Positions 1 to 8,774 of a DNA stretch of 64,000 bases are shown here, in pieces (position 1 is the first letter of the stretch; each line of letters starts with the position of its first letter). Position numbers and translations under genes: made by a program. This stretch comes from CBDFHJ01 sp965247635 (GTDB taxonomy: Bacteria; Chloroflexota; Dehalococcoidia; Lucifugimonadales; Australimonadaceae): assembly GCA_965247635.1 (NCBI GenBank), contig CBDFHJ010000007.1, forward strand, positions 1 through 64,000, read 5' to 3'. The notes below the pieces were generated by a model. It was not told the DNA's origin and ran no database searches. It saw only the letters and a program-made list of their open reading frames with translations.

Positions 1-54
1 CTCGAGCTCCGCCACCGTTCCAGCGTTGATAAGGCCTTGTACGTCGGTAGCCAT
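1..54 (-). CDS. N-terminal fragment of an unidentified protein
   Basis: Only the first 18 codons lie inside the window, reading MATDVQGLINAGTVAELE before the edge. The start is well supported: a strong GGAGGTGA ribosome site lies a few bases upstream, and the ATG overlaps the TGA stop of the methyltransferase/reductase gene in a TGATG arrangement. That overlap implies translational coupling in one operon, so a role in methionine or folate/cobalamin metabolism is plausible. The fragment is too short to assign to a family. Confidence 0.6.
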   Translation of the reverse strand, partial: MATDVQGLINAGTVAELE

Positions 55-1943
55 CAGGTCACCTCCGTCTGCGCGATTATGTCTTTCGCTCTTTCCCTGA
101 GGCCTGGGATATCCACTCCGGCCAGGACTTCTCCCACCACCTGATACCGCTCGAAGGGCGGAACGAAATAGACTCCCGCCAATCGCGGGTGTGCCGCCTG
201 GAGCAGCTCGCGGCTGATGGCCAGGCCCTCCTGGGCGGCGCGGTCCCCGGCGCGCTCCATTCGCTGGATGGTCTCCGGCGCTACGGTAATGCCCGGCAGC
301 TCATTGTCCAGAAATTGCGCGTGCCGGACGCTGCGCAGGGGCAGCACGCCAAGGAGGAGGGGAAGCGGAAATCCACCAAGGCGCTGCCATACGCGCTCGA
401 CCAGCTCTGGGTCGTAGACCGGCTGGGTCAGCAGGAAGTGGGCCCCCGCCCGCACCTTGCGTTCCAGCACCCGCAGCTCGCGATCCATGTCCGGCGCCGT
501 GAGATTGAAGGCGCTGCCGACCAGGAAGGAGGTCGGTTGGTCCATGCTCCGGCCGTTAGCGTCCACGCCCTGGTTGAAGCCGTTGATCAGGCGCACGAGT
601 CCAGACGTCGTGATATCCCCCACCGCCGTCGCCTGGGGATAGTCGCCTGTGTAGGGTACGTCGCCCATCACGACGAAGACGTTTCGCACACCCAATGCGT
701 GGGCGCCGAGGAGGTCGGAGTGGAGCGCCAGCAGGTTGCGGTGGCGAATGGTCATGTGCAGGATGGTCTCGACGCCCAGACGGCCCTGGAGCAGGCTGGC
801 GGCGGCCAAGGCGCCCATACGGCTCTGGGCCCGGGGGCTATCGGCCACGTTGATGGCGTCGACGATGCCGGTGATGCCGCGCAGCCGGTCCAAGGTTGCG
901 CTGATGTCGAACCCGCGGGGCGGGTCAACCTCCATGGTCACTACGAACTCACCCTTATGCAGGCGCTCCGCCAGGCCGGTGGGTTCGGGTTTGGGTGCCG
1001 GCTGCGGCGCCCTATCCCGCACCCGGGCGCCGGTCCGAGCAGTACCGCTTCGCCGGGGCGTTACCCCCTGCACGGCGTTGCGGATGGCGGCGGTGTGCTC
1101 TGGGGTAGTCCCGCAGCACCCTCCCAGCATGACCGCGCCCGCCTGCGCCATGGCAACGGCCCGCTCCGCCATGTACGCCGGGCTTGCCGTGTAGGTAAGC
1201 CGCCCGTCTTGGTAGGTGGCGAACCCGGCGTTCGGCTGCGCCGTCAGCGGGACGTGGGCGACGCTGGCCATACGCTCCATTACCTGGAGGAACAGCTCCG
1301 GGCCCACGCTGCAGTTGCCGCCGACAGCGGCCACCTCCATACCTTCCAGGGCAACCACTACCTCCTCAGGAGCGTCGCCCGCGGGCGTCCTTCCCTCCTC
1401 GGTAAAGGTCATCTGGGCCACGATAGGCAAGTCGGTCACCGACCTGACCGCCCGTACGGCCAGCTCCGCTTCCGACAGGGAAGAAAAGGTCTCTAGCACC
1501 AGCAGGTCCACCCCGGCATCGGCAAGGATGGCTGCCTGCTCGGCGAAGGCGTTGTGCCCTACGGCGCTATCCAGCACGTTGAACGATATCCCACTCCGAC
1601 CCGAGGGGCCGATGGACCCCGCAATCCACACCTCCTGGCCCATGAGACGTCGGGCCTGCTGGGCGATAGCCACCGCCGCCCGGTTGATCTCCTCAACCCT
1701 AGCCGCCAGGCCAAAGGCGCCTAGCCGGACCGCGTTGGCGCCGAAGGTGTTTGTCTGAATGAGCTCCGCGCCAGCCTGTAGGTAGTCGAGATGAACGCCC
1801 TTGACCTGGTCGGGGTGCGAGACGATCAGGGCGTCTACGGACTGGTCCAACGGATGGCCTCCCCGCGCGTGCAGCAACGTACCTATGGCGCCGTCGCACA
1901 GGAGGACACCACGGGCGAGACGATCGGCAAAGGAGGGAGGCAT
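54..1943 (-). CDS. Bifunctional homocysteine S-methyltransferase / 5,10-methylenetetrahydrofolate reductase
   Basis: The 629-residue protein joins two enzymes of the methyl cycle, as in Bacillus YitJ. Residues about 1-295 form a homocysteine methyltransferase barrel with the zinc cysteines in GGNCS and GGCCGTTPEH. Residues about 330-620 match the MetF-type reductase, beginning near VVTMEVDPPRG. It should transfer a methyl group to homocysteine and reduce methylene-THF in the cytoplasm. A farther ATG at 1982 exists, but it overlaps a good extended -10, so the ATG at 1943 is preferred; it has GGAG about 13 bases upstream. It is probably co-transcribed with the gene at the left edge. Confidence 0.9.
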   Translation of the reverse strand: MPPSFADRLARGVLLCDGAIGTLLHARGGHPLDQSVDALIVSHPDQVKGVHLDYLQAGAELIQTNTFGANAVRLGAFGLAARVEEINRAAVAIAQQARRLMGQEVWIAGSIGPSGRSGISFNVLDSAVGHNAFAEQAAILADAGVDLLVLETFSSLSEAELAVRAVRSVTDLPIVAQMTFTEEGRTPAGDAPEEVVVALEGMEVAAVGGNCSVGPELFLQVMERMASVAHVPLTAQPNAGFATYQDGRLTYTASPAYMAERAVAMAQAGAVMLGGCCGTTPEHTAAIRNAVQGVTPRRSGTARTGARVRDRAPQPAPKPEPTGLAERLHKGEFVVTMEVDPPRGFDISATLDRLRGITGIVDAINVADSPRAQSRMGALAAASLLQGRLGVETILHMTIRHRNLLALHSDLLGAHALGVRNVFVVMGDVPYTGDYPQATAVGDITTSGLVRLINGFNQGVDANGRSMDQPTSFLVGSAFNLTAPDMDRELRVLERKVRAGAHFLLTQPVYDPELVERVWQRLGGFPLPLLLGVLPLRSVRHAQFLDNELPGITVAPETIQRMERAGDRAAQEGLAISRELLQAAHPRLAGVYFVPPFERYQVVGEVLAGVDIPGLRERAKDIIAQTEVT

Positions 1944-1980
1944 GGTAAGGCTTCGACTCCACGCTGGTATGGTCTCACCC

Positions 1981-1989
1981 ATTGTAGCA
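1981..1989 (-). promoter_or_regulatory. Extended -10 promoter element for the methyltransferase/reductase
   Basis: On the minus strand the bases read TGCTACAAT, an extended -10 (TGn plus TACAAT). Transcription would begin just inside the alternative upstream ATG, which argues for the ATG at 1943. No clear -35 is visible. Confidence 0.45.
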
Positions 1990-2036
1990 GCAGGCCGCCC
2001 CCCCCACCTATCCCGCCCTCACCGCGACGACGCGCC

Positions 2037-2045
2037 TGCTAGAAT
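2037..2045 (+). promoter_or_regulatory. Extended -10 element for the lactate permease gene
   Basis: TGCTAGAAT ends 11 bases before the ATG at 2057 and there is no ribosome-binding site between them. The transcript would have almost no leader. It is divergent from the promoter at 1981-1989, with about 50 bp between them. Confidence 0.45.
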
Positions 2046-2056
2046 ACAGCGCCGCT

Positions 2057-3670
2057 ATGGACAACGGACCACAGCTTTCCATCTTCAATTGGCTCCTGGC
2101 GTCGGTACCTATCGTCCTGCTGGTGGTGACCATCCTCTGGCTGCGATGGAGCGCCCCGCGGGCAGGCGCGGTTGCCTGGCTGGTGGCCCTAGCGATCGCG
2201 CTCCTCATCTTCGGTGGCGACGCGGTGATCATGGCCGTGGCCAGCGCCAAGGGGTTGAGCCTTAGCCTCTTTGTGCTCACTATCGTCTGGACGTCCGTGT
2301 ACCTGTACAACATCGCGGACCGGCTGAGGGGCATCGAGGCCATAGGACGGAGCATAGCCCGGTTGGCGAAGGACCCTCTGGTGCAAGCGCTACTGGTCGG
2401 CTGGGGGTTCGCGGGGTTCATCCAAGGCGTCACCGGTTTCGGTGTTCCCGTCGCCGTGGCGACACCCCTGCTCGTGATGATGGGCTTTCCCGTGGTCCGG
2501 GCCGCCGCCATCGTGCTGATAGGCCACGGCTGGGCCGTTACCTTCGGCTCCCTCGGCTCCTCCTACTACACCATCCAACTGGTGACGGGGATCCCACCGG
2601 AGGTCATCGGCCCTCATATGGCGTTGTTGTTCGCCCTGCCGGTGACGGCGACGGGGTTGGCGGTGGCCCACCTGCAGTCGGGGATGGCGGGTGTGCGCCG
2701 GAGCGCGCCGCTGGTCCTGGTCGTTGGGGCGGCCATGTCGGCGGCCATGTGGCTGGCAGCCCTGGCGGGCGCCCCTCAGGTCGCGTCGGCGGTGGCTGGG
2801 CTCCTGGGTGCCGGAGGTATCACGTTAGCCGCCCACACTCCGTTGCTGCGGCGCCAGCCTGAGTCGGCGACGCCGACCGGCGCAGGCTCCGATGCTCCGG
2901 AGGCTCCCACCGCATCCCGGCCCATGGGCTTTCACATGGCGTTTCTGCCCTACTACTGTCTGATTTTCCTGAGCGTGGTATCGCAGATTGGGCCGGTCCA
3001 GCGGGCGGCCCAGGACCTGGCGTGGGGGCTGGGCTATCCTGGGTTCACCACCGGCGAGGGGTTCACGGTGCCCCCAGCAGTGGAGTACGCCAAAATCCGG
3101 CTGCTCAACCACCCGGCTCCGCTTATCGTAGCGTCGCTCCTGTTCACGGCGGCGGTCTACTCGGCCACGCACCATTGGAGAAGGGGCGTGGGCTGGCAGG
3201 CTTTGCGGGACACGTACCGTCAGACCACGGCGACCACCGTGGGCGTGGCCACCATGGTTATGATGGCCTTGGTCATGGCCGATACGGGCATGACCACGCT
3301 GCTGGCCAAAGGGATTGCCGACGCGTCCACGGGGTTTTTTCCGCTGGTTTCCCCGTACATCGGTGTGTTGGGTGCTTTCATGACGGGCAGCAATACCAAC
3401 TCCAACGTCATGTTTGGCCTCTTGCAGGTGGAAACGGCGCGGGAGCTTGGGATCGGTGCGGTCACCATCGCCAGCGTCCAGTCTATCGGTGGCTCCATCG
3501 GCAGCTCATTGGCCCCCGCAAAGGTGATGGTCGGCGCGGCGCTGGTGGGCTTGTCCGGCCGGGAGAGCGGGATCCTGCGCTTGGTAGTCCCTTACGTGCT
3601 GGCGCTGGTGCTGTTGGTGGGGTTGGAAGCGCTGCTCCTCGCCACGGTGCTCACCGTGTGGGAGCGGTAG
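2057..3670 (+). CDS. lctP: L-lactate permease (LctP family)
   Basis: The 537-residue polytopic membrane protein has at least a dozen hydrophobic segments. It carries the family signatures GFIQGVTGFGVPVAVATPLL (about residues 120-140) and TGSNTNSNVMFGLLQ near the C terminus. LctP proteins import lactate or glycolate with protons. The length matches the usual 530-560 residues. It stands divergent from the methyltransferase/reductase and is followed 8 bp later by a tiny membrane protein. The exact substrate (lactate, glycolate or another hydroxy acid) cannot be read from sequence. Confidence 0.88.
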   Translation: MDNGPQLSIFNWLLASVPIVLLVVTILWLRWSAPRAGAVAWLVALAIALLIFGGDAVIMAVASAKGLSLSLFVLTIVWTSVYLYNIADRLRGIEAIGRSIARLAKDPLVQALLVGWGFAGFIQGVTGFGVPVAVATPLLVMMGFPVVRAAAIVLIGHGWAVTFGSLGSSYYTIQLVTGIPPEVIGPHMALLFALPVTATGLAVAHLQSGMAGVRRSAPLVLVVGAAMSAAMWLAALAGAPQVASAVAGLLGAGGITLAAHTPLLRRQPESATPTGAGSDAPEAPTASRPMGFHMAFLPYYCLIFLSVVSQIGPVQRAAQDLAWGLGYPGFTTGEGFTVPPAVEYAKIRLLNHPAPLIVASLLFTAAVYSATHHWRRGVGWQALRDTYRQTTATTVGVATMVMMALVMADTGMTTLLAKGIADASTGFFPLVSPYIGVLGAFMTGSNTNSNVMFGLLQVETARELGIGAVTIASVQSIGGSIGSSLAPAKVMVGAALVGLSGRESGILRLVVPYVLALVLLVGLEALLLATVLTVWER

Positions 3671-3678
3671 GAGCCGCG

Positions 3679-3849
3679 ATGCTGTCTCAACGAGTCAAAC
3701 GCGTGCTACGCACATTGGTGCTCATAGGCCTGGGGAGTGCCTTTCCGCTCCTCTACGTGGCGGGGGTGACGCTCGAAAGCTCCGCGCTCTCCATCGTTGC
3801 GCTGGCCACGGTTGGGGTGGTGGCGCTCATGGCCACCCTCTCTCACTAG
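3679..3849 (+). CDS. Small two-helix membrane protein downstream of lctP
   Basis: This 56-residue open frame starts with ATG after a TAGGAG ribosome site that overlaps the lctP stop. It has a basic N terminus (MLSQRVKRVLR) and two hydrophobic stretches, at about residues 11-29 and 35-53, so it should be a hairpin membrane protein. Position and spacing suggest co-expression with lctP, perhaps as an accessory subunit; that is inference. I do not recognise a family. Confidence 0.5.
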   Translation: MLSQRVKRVLRTLVLIGLGSAFPLLYVAGVTLESSALSIVALATVGVVALMATLSH

Positions 3850-4225
3850 GCCAGTGCCCTGGCCACGGCTTCCAGGGTGGTGTTCCAGGAAACCATCCCA
3901 AAATCCGCTCATCCTTCGACAGGCTCTCCGACTTCGTCGAGAGTCTCCCCGACCTGTCGGGGGACAGGACGAGCGGATTTCCTCCGTTCGTGGTGAGCCT
4001 GTCGAACCATGAACGGTCCGAAGGCCTCTCCGAGGGAGTCCGGAGTCCTTCGGACCGGACTCCTTCGGAGGGCTCTGCAACTTCCCCTACATTTATTGAA
4101 CGGAGTTGCGGCTCAGGACACTAACGTCCTGTTTCAGGATAACGCCGCGAAAGTCAGCGTCGTTATCCACCCATGGCAATGAGCCCGCTCCTGGGTCGTT
4201 TCTCACCCAGCCCGTCTCGAGGCGC
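3850..4225. other. Intergenic block of palindromic repeats, no gene seen
   Basis: This stretch holds inverted-repeat motifs of the type TTCGACAGGCTC and CGAGCGGATT around 3900-4015, then the 49-nt element at 4026-4074. The remainder (4080-4225) runs into the 3' side of the DUF5667 gene. No ribosome site plus coding frame stands out. Confidence 0.5.
4026..4074 (+). repeat. 49-nt palindromic repeat, copy 1
   Basis: These 49 bases are identical, in inverted orientation, to 6150-6198. The core alternates TCCGGAGTCC and GGACTCCTTCGG and can fold into a long hairpin. The two copies bracket the sigma factor/DUF5667 gene pair. Confidence 0.85.
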
Positions 4226-5422
4226 CTACTCAGCAATAAGCACGTAGCGGACAACGCGAGTGCCGGTCTCGACCTCCAGCACCACGTCGCTGCCAACACG
4301 CAGGTCTTGAGCCCTCCCCGGGACCCCACCCTTCCGCAAGTGCGTCTCGCCACGCGAGAGGTGAACGACCTGTCTTTCACCGTTGGCCAGCTCTATGGTG
4401 AGGTCCAGCCGTGGGTAGCCACGACCAACTACTACGTCCACGGCCAGGATCGTAGCGTGCACGCGGCGCATGGGTTCCCGAGGGGTGTCAGACGGCCGCT
4501 CAGTACCGTCGTCCCGCTCTCTGTCGGGCGCGTCGCGGCGTAGCTGGTCCTCGGCAAGGTGAGCCGCGTCCATCCTGTCCAGGACGCTGGCCGTTTGCCG
4601 CTGATGGGTCTTTACCATCTGCACCACCTCATCCAATTCCCTCCTGGTCGGCGCATCGAGGGAGCGCCCAAAGAGATGGTTCAACTGTTCCTCCACGCTC
4701 GCCAGCTGATGGTGCAGCCGTAAAAGCTGATTGGCGCGCACCCGTGACGCCACTTCGGCAAGGGTGGGCGCCGGCTCAGGTGCTCGGTGAGCCTCTCGGC
4801 CAATTCTGGACTCCATCTCCGCGACCGCCCTCCGCACCGGAAGTTCTGTCAGGACTCGCGCCCGCTGGGAGTGGCGTGCGATCTCGTCCACCAGGCGCGG
4901 TACGAACCGGACGGCGCCTTTGTCCGTGACAGCTTGCAGCTCCTCCATCCGCCGGTCTAGCAGCTGCGCGTGGATGTCGGCCTCGCGATGGTCTGTGAAG
5001 CTAAGCATGAGACGGGCGCGCTCGCCAACCCGTTTCACGGGGTATAACGGGTCACCGGGAACGCTGCTTTCGGCGGCCACCACGGTGCCCGTGCTGCCCA
5101 TGACTATCGCTATCACCAGCGCCGAGATAGCCATGGCCCACCGCGGCCTAGCCCCGGTCAGCCTGCCGCTCAGCCAGCGCCGAAGCCAGCCTTGCCGGGA
5201 CCGCCGCTCCACCGCTTCGAGGAAACGAAGACGGCTGGCACGTTTGCGCGCTTGGTCCGGCTGAAAGCTTGCGGCCTGATGAACGGTCAGGGCGGCCTCC
5301 AGGGCCTCGCGCAGCTCCGTAGCGTGCTCGGGATAGTCGGCCACGCAGGCGTCTACCGCCTCACCGCGGAGCAGGACGCGGTCCAAGCACTCGTCCAGGA
5401 CATCGGCAAACGACCTAGCCAT
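4226..5422 (-). CDS. DUF5667-type membrane protein, likely partner/anti-sigma of the adjacent ECF sigma factor
   Basis: The 398-residue protein has a cytoplasmic helical start (about 1-90), one membrane segment near 96-117 (AMAISALVIAIVMGSTGTVV), then the DUF5667 signature SVPGDPLYPVKRVGE at about 119-133 and a charged helical region. A beta-rich tail (about 320-398) resembles DUF5666-like OB folds. The ATG lies 8 bp inside the sigma factor gene, so the two are translationally coupled. Such pairs are common in Chloroflexota and Actinobacteria. An anti-sigma or envelope-sensing role is inferred from context; there is no zinc-binding HxxxCxxC motif of a classical ZAS anti-sigma factor. Confidence 0.7.
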   Translation of the reverse strand: MARSFADVLDECLDRVLLRGEAVDACVADYPEHATELREALEAALTVHQAASFQPDQARKRASRLRFLEAVERRSRQGWLRRWLSGRLTGARPRWAMAISALVIAIVMGSTGTVVAAESSVPGDPLYPVKRVGERARLMLSFTDHREADIHAQLLDRRMEELQAVTDKGAVRFVPRLVDEIARHSQRARVLTELPVRRAVAEMESRIGREAHRAPEPAPTLAEVASRVRANQLLRLHHQLASVEEQLNHLFGRSLDAPTRRELDEVVQMVKTHQRQTASVLDRMDAAHLAEDQLRRDAPDRERDDGTERPSDTPREPMRRVHATILAVDVVVGRGYPRLDLTIELANGERQVVHLSRGETHLRKGGVPGRAQDLRVGSDVVLEVETGTRVVRYVLIAE

Positions 5423-5984
5423 CGTGTTCCCCTAGAGCCTGCACTCCTTCCCCTTGCGGTTGCGTGCCCATGAGCTGCCGCAGCGCCCGCAGCGCCGTTC
5501 GCTGCAGCTCACGGACCGCCCCGCTGGTCCGCTCCATGATGGCGCCCGTCTCCTCGGAGGAAAGTTCACCCATGAACCGCAGAGAGACCACCTCCCGCTG
5601 GGCCGGATTCAGCTGCTCCATAGCCTGGTAGACCGTCTGCATGGTCAGCTTCTGTTGCACTTCGCCGTGAGGGTCTGAGGAGTCCACGGAAGCGACGGCC
5701 TCGTCCAGGGGGACGCTCTGTCTGTGCGCGCTTCGACGGTAGTGGTCCACAACCAAGTTATGGGCCACGCGGAAAAGCCACGCCTGCGGGGGGACTCCAC
5801 GGCGCTCGATGTCGCCCAGGGATTCCACCGCGCGCAGGAAGACCTCGCCGGCCAAATCTTGGGCGAGGTCGAGGTTGCCAATGCGAGTGGCGATGTACCG
5901 GGCCACGCGGTCGTAATACTCCTCGTACAAGTCCGAGAGGACACGCGTGTCGCGTTGGGCCCGGTCCGAGCCCGAGGCGGCCAT
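5415..5984 (-). CDS. ECF-type RNA polymerase sigma factor
   Basis: The 189-residue protein has region 2 (LYEEYYDRVARYIATRIG through WLFRVAHNLVVDHYRR, about residues 20-85) and region 4 (LNPAQREVVSLRFMGELSSEE to about 170). Regions 1 and 3 are absent, as in group 4 sigma factors. The ATG at 5984 has AGGAGG eight bases upstream. A longer reading from 6041 would begin inside the -10 element and is rejected. It heads an operon with the DUF5667 membrane protein, whose start it overlaps. The target regulon is not visible here. Confidence 0.9.
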   Translation of the reverse strand: MAASGSDRAQRDTRVLSDLYEEYYDRVARYIATRIGNLDLAQDLAGEVFLRAVESLGDIERRGVPPQAWLFRVAHNLVVDHYRRSAHRQSVPLDEAVASVDSSDPHGEVQQKLTMQTVYQAMEQLNPAQREVVSLRFMGELSSEETGAIMERTSGAVRELQRTALRALRQLMGTQPQGEGVQALGEHDG

Positions 5985-6031
5985 CGTCGAGGCCTCCTGA
6001 CGTAGGGCGTTGGGAGCCGATGGCTTAAGCG

Positions 6032-6040
6032 AGTATACCA
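6032..6040 (-). promoter_or_regulatory. Extended -10 element for the ECF sigma operon
   Basis: The minus strand reads TGGTATACT, a TGn-extended -10 about 48 bases before the chosen start codon. No clear TTGACA -35 is present. An alternative ECF-type promoter cannot be excluded. Confidence 0.4.
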
Positions 6041-6149
6041 TCCAGTTTCTCTCCGCCTTGGACCGGCCGGTACCACGTCGTTATCCCCTCCTACACTCCT
6101 TTGAAGAGAACGCCTCGGGGGCTGTTTTGTCAGGGGGCCACTCGCCGCC

Positions 6150-6198
6150 AGCCCTCCGAAGGAGTCCGGTCCGAAGGACTCCGGACTCCCTCGGAGAG
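6150..6198 (-). repeat. 49-nt palindromic repeat, copy 2
   Basis: Exact inverted copy of 4026-4074. It lies in the 320-bp gap between the sigma factor gene and the methyltransferase gene, which otherwise holds only the promoter elements and low-information sequence. Confidence 0.85.
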
Positions 6199-6304
6199 TC
6201 CTTCGGACCGACATGCCGGTGGTGCCCTCTCGCCTCTCGGGTTTGCCGCAGGGCCCTCCAGGCGTAAGATAGGCGCATCCCCAAAATAGGAAGGGCCAAC
6301 GCCC

Positions 6305-7093
6305 ATGGAAGACCAAGGTCAGCGACGCAGCTCCCGGCAGCAGTTTGGCCAGCGTGCCGCCGCCTACGCGGTCAGCTGGTCGCACAGCGCGGGACAGAGC
6401 CTGGAGCTGGTCGAAGCGCTGGTGGCCGGCGACGGCCGGCCCTTCCACCGCGCCGTAGACGTTGCCACGGGGGCCGGGTTCACCGCGTTTGCAGTCGCGC
6501 CTCACGCCGACCGGGTCTTGGCCACCGACCTGACTCCTCAGATGCTGGAGCAGGCGAAACGCCTCCGCGACGAGCGAGGCTTGGCCAACGTCGAGTTGGC
6601 GCTGGCAGCCGCCGAGGGGCTGCCCTTCGCTTCAGACTCCCTGGACCTGGTCACCTGTCGCATCGCACCGCACCACTTCCTGGGTTTTCACGCGTGGTTG
6701 GCCGAGGTCCGGCGGGTGCTGCGGCCAGGCGGCGTTCTGGTGGCGTGCGACACCGCCGCGCCGGAGGACGAAGGGCTGGCCGAATGGATGAACGACGTCG
6801 AGGCCCACCGGGACCCCAGCCACGTGCGGAACCTCGCTCCCTCTGAATGGCATCAGGCGGTGGAGGACGCCGGCTTACGGGTCACCCATACCGAGCTGTG
6901 CCACACCTGGCACGAGTTTGAGGACTGGACCAAGCGAGCGGGCATGGCCAGCGACGAGCGTGAGCGCCTGCGGGCCGACTTTCTCGGAGCCGACACAGGT
7001 CAAGCAGACGCCTTCAACCTAACGGTCGATGGCACGGGCACCATCCGATGGTCTTGGGACGCCGTCGTACTCCGGGCGGAGAAGGGCCCATAA
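6305..7093 (+). CDS. Class I SAM-dependent methyltransferase (UbiE/COQ5-like)
   Basis: The 262-residue protein shows the SAM-binding fold: motif I AVDVATGAGFTAFAVA (about residues 47-62), the acidic ATDLTPQML after strand 2, the AAAEGLPFASDSLDLVTC region, and post-motif RVLRPGGVLVACDT near 140. It most resembles UbiE/MenG-like and arsenite- or small-molecule methyltransferases. The start ATG follows GGAAGGG. It is a single gene with its own upstream TAAGAT-like -10 near 6260-6275. The substrate cannot be told from sequence. Confidence 0.8.
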   Translation: MEDQGQRRSSRQQFGQRAAAYAVSWSHSAGQSLELVEALVAGDGRPFHRAVDVATGAGFTAFAVAPHADRVLATDLTPQMLEQAKRLRDERGLANVELALAAAEGLPFASDSLDLVTCRIAPHHFLGFHAWLAEVRRVLRPGGVLVACDTAAPEDEGLAEWMNDVEAHRDPSHVRNLAPSEWHQAVEDAGLRVTHTELCHTWHEFEDWTKRAGMASDERERLRADFLGADTGQADAFNLTVDGTGTIRWSWDAVVLRAEKGP

Positions 7094-7132
7094 GGCCGCT
7101 TAGGCGTCATACCGGACGCAATACGCATAATC

Positions 7133-7194
7133 GTCATTCTGAGGACAGTGGGGAATCTCTCGGGTGAGAGACCCTTCGTTACGCTCAGGGTGAC
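7133..7194. repeat. MITE-like palindromic repeat, family A
   Basis: Terminal inverted repeats TGTCA-nn-C-n-GAG / CTC-n-G-nn-TGACA bound a short palindrome rich in GGGTCTCTC-type motifs. Here the ends are GTCATTCTGAG and CTCAGGGTGAC. It lies between convergent genes. Confidence 0.7.
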
Positions 7195-7253
7195 ATGCAA
7201 GGTCGAAGGAATAGCTGGATATCGGGGCCAGGCCTGTTGCAGGTGAGCGGGCC

Positions 7254-8447
7254 CTAGCTCGGCACGCTGCCGTCGCGGAAGGCCCACTGGGCAGCCTCCA
7301 GGCTCGCGCCGGCGGGCACCTCGAAGCCCTGGGCCATTAACGCTTCCTCTAAGGCGGAGAGGAGGTGGAACACGTTGCTGTCGGTAGAGTTATAGCCCAT
7401 GAGGCCGATGCGCCAGATGTGTCCGGTCAGCTCGCCGAGCCCGCCGCCGATCTCCGTACCGTGCCGCTCCAACAGGTGCTGGCGTACCGCCGCCGCGTCA
7501 ACCCCATCTGGGACCAGGACCGCCGTAAGGCTGGGCAGGCGGAACGGCTCGTCAACCAACAGCTTTAGGCCCATAGCTTCCAACCCCGACTGCATCCCCG
7601 CAGCGTTCCGGCTGTGACGAAGGTAGCTGTTTTCCAGCCCTTCCTCCAGCAGCAGCCGCAGTCCCTCGTGGAGGGCGTAGATCATACTGACGGGCGCCGT
7701 GTGGTGGTAGGCCCGCTCGTTCCAGTAGCGCCGCAGCATGGAGAGGTCCAGGTAGAAGCTTTGGACCTTGCTCTTTCGCGCCTCCATGGCCGCCACCGCC
7801 CGGTCGCTCATGGTAAGCGGCGACAGGCCAGGCGGGCACGCCAGGCACTTCTGCGTGCACCCGAAGCTAACGTCTATCCCCCACTCGTCTACCCTGAGCT
7901 CGACGCCACCCAAAGAGGTAACGGCGTCCACCACCAGCAAGGCGCCGGCATCGTGGGCCACCTCCGCAATCTCCGATAGCGGCGTCAGCACACCGGTAGA
8001 CGTCTCGGCGTGGACCACCGCCACGGCCTTGACGTTCTCATGCCTGCTGAGCTCGTCGCGGATGGCCTCGGGCGGCACAGCCGCGCCATAAGGAAACGGC
8101 ACCTCGTGCACCACGGCACCACACCGGCGCGCTACCTCCGCCATGCGCTCGGCGAAGTAGCCGTTGCGTCCCACCACCACCACGTCCCCCTGCTCCAGGA
8201 TGTTCACCATGGCCGCTTCCATACCCGCGGTACCGGTGCCGGAGATGGGCAGGGTCATCACGTTTGTGGTCTGGAATACCAGACGCAACATCTCCCGCAC
8301 CTCGTCCATCACCGCTAGAAAGTCGGGGTCCAGGTGACCCAGCATGGACGCGGTCATGGCCCGCAGCACCCGGGGGTCGACGTTGCACGGACCAGCACCC
8401 ATCAGGAGCCGGAGTGGCGGTTGAATTTCGTTGAACGAGCGTGTCAT
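7254..8447 (-). CDS. Class V aminotransferase (serine-pyruvate / alanine-glyoxylate type)
   Basis: The 397-residue PLP enzyme begins MTRSFNEIQPPLRLLMGAGPCNVDP and matches the SPT/AGT group. Visible landmarks are LLMGAGPCNV, ISGTGTAGMEAAMVN, VVDAVTSLGG with the PLP-contacting Asp, and the Schiff-base lysine in FGCTQKCLACPPG. It should transfer an amino group between alanine or serine and glyoxylate or pyruvate. Two upstream in-frame ATGs exist (to 8525), but the family N terminus and GGAGG about 15 bases upstream favour 8447. It is monocistronic and convergent with the methyltransferase gene. Confidence 0.85.
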   Translation of the reverse strand: MTRSFNEIQPPLRLLMGAGPCNVDPRVLRAMTASMLGHLDPDFLAVMDEVREMLRLVFQTTNVMTLPISGTGTAGMEAAMVNILEQGDVVVVGRNGYFAERMAEVARRCGAVVHEVPFPYGAAVPPEAIRDELSRHENVKAVAVVHAETSTGVLTPLSEIAEVAHDAGALLVVDAVTSLGGVELRVDEWGIDVSFGCTQKCLACPPGLSPLTMSDRAVAAMEARKSKVQSFYLDLSMLRRYWNERAYHHTAPVSMIYALHEGLRLLLEEGLENSYLRHSRNAAGMQSGLEAMGLKLLVDEPFRLPSLTAVLVPDGVDAAAVRQHLLERHGTEIGGGLGELTGHIWRIGLMGYNSTDSNVFHLLSALEEALMAQGFEVPAGASLEAAQWAFRDGSVPS

Positions 8448-8674
8448 TTCAGTGTTGCACGGGCCTCCGAAGGCGTTGTACGACCGACGGCCGCGAAGGA
8501 TTCGCAGCATTATAGGGTATCGCATCGTCGTTTCCTAGCGAACGGCGCTCTGCACGCTACCTGAACGCAGTGGGCATCCGCTTGCAAAGTACGGCCATCT
8601 GAGGGCAGCGGTCAGTCCGCTGAGCTTTGTGGTCCATCGAGCAATTTCCCTGCCAGTCCGGGCCTTACTCCCTG

Positions 8675-8703
8675 TTGACTCCGTCTCAGGGCACGGCTAC
8701 GCT
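8675..8703 (+). promoter_or_regulatory. Promoter for the M17 aminopeptidase gene
   Basis: TTGACT and TACGCT are separated by exactly 17 bases, giving a leader of about 65 bases to the ATG at 8775. The rest of the 8448-8674 gap shows no gene; a short CAGCGG/CCGCTG hairpin sits near 8610. Confidence 0.5.
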
Positions 8704-8774
8704 ACCGCTCACGAAAGCAGCAATGGCCTCGTCGTGAGGCCGGCGCTGACACTTTTGTGAGCCTGGAGGTTGCA

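Noticed and set aside
189..1496. Long open frame antisense to the methyltransferase/reductase
   Set aside because: GC-rich codon bias opens such frames. No ribosome site or family pattern was seen, while the opposite strand encodes two clear domains.
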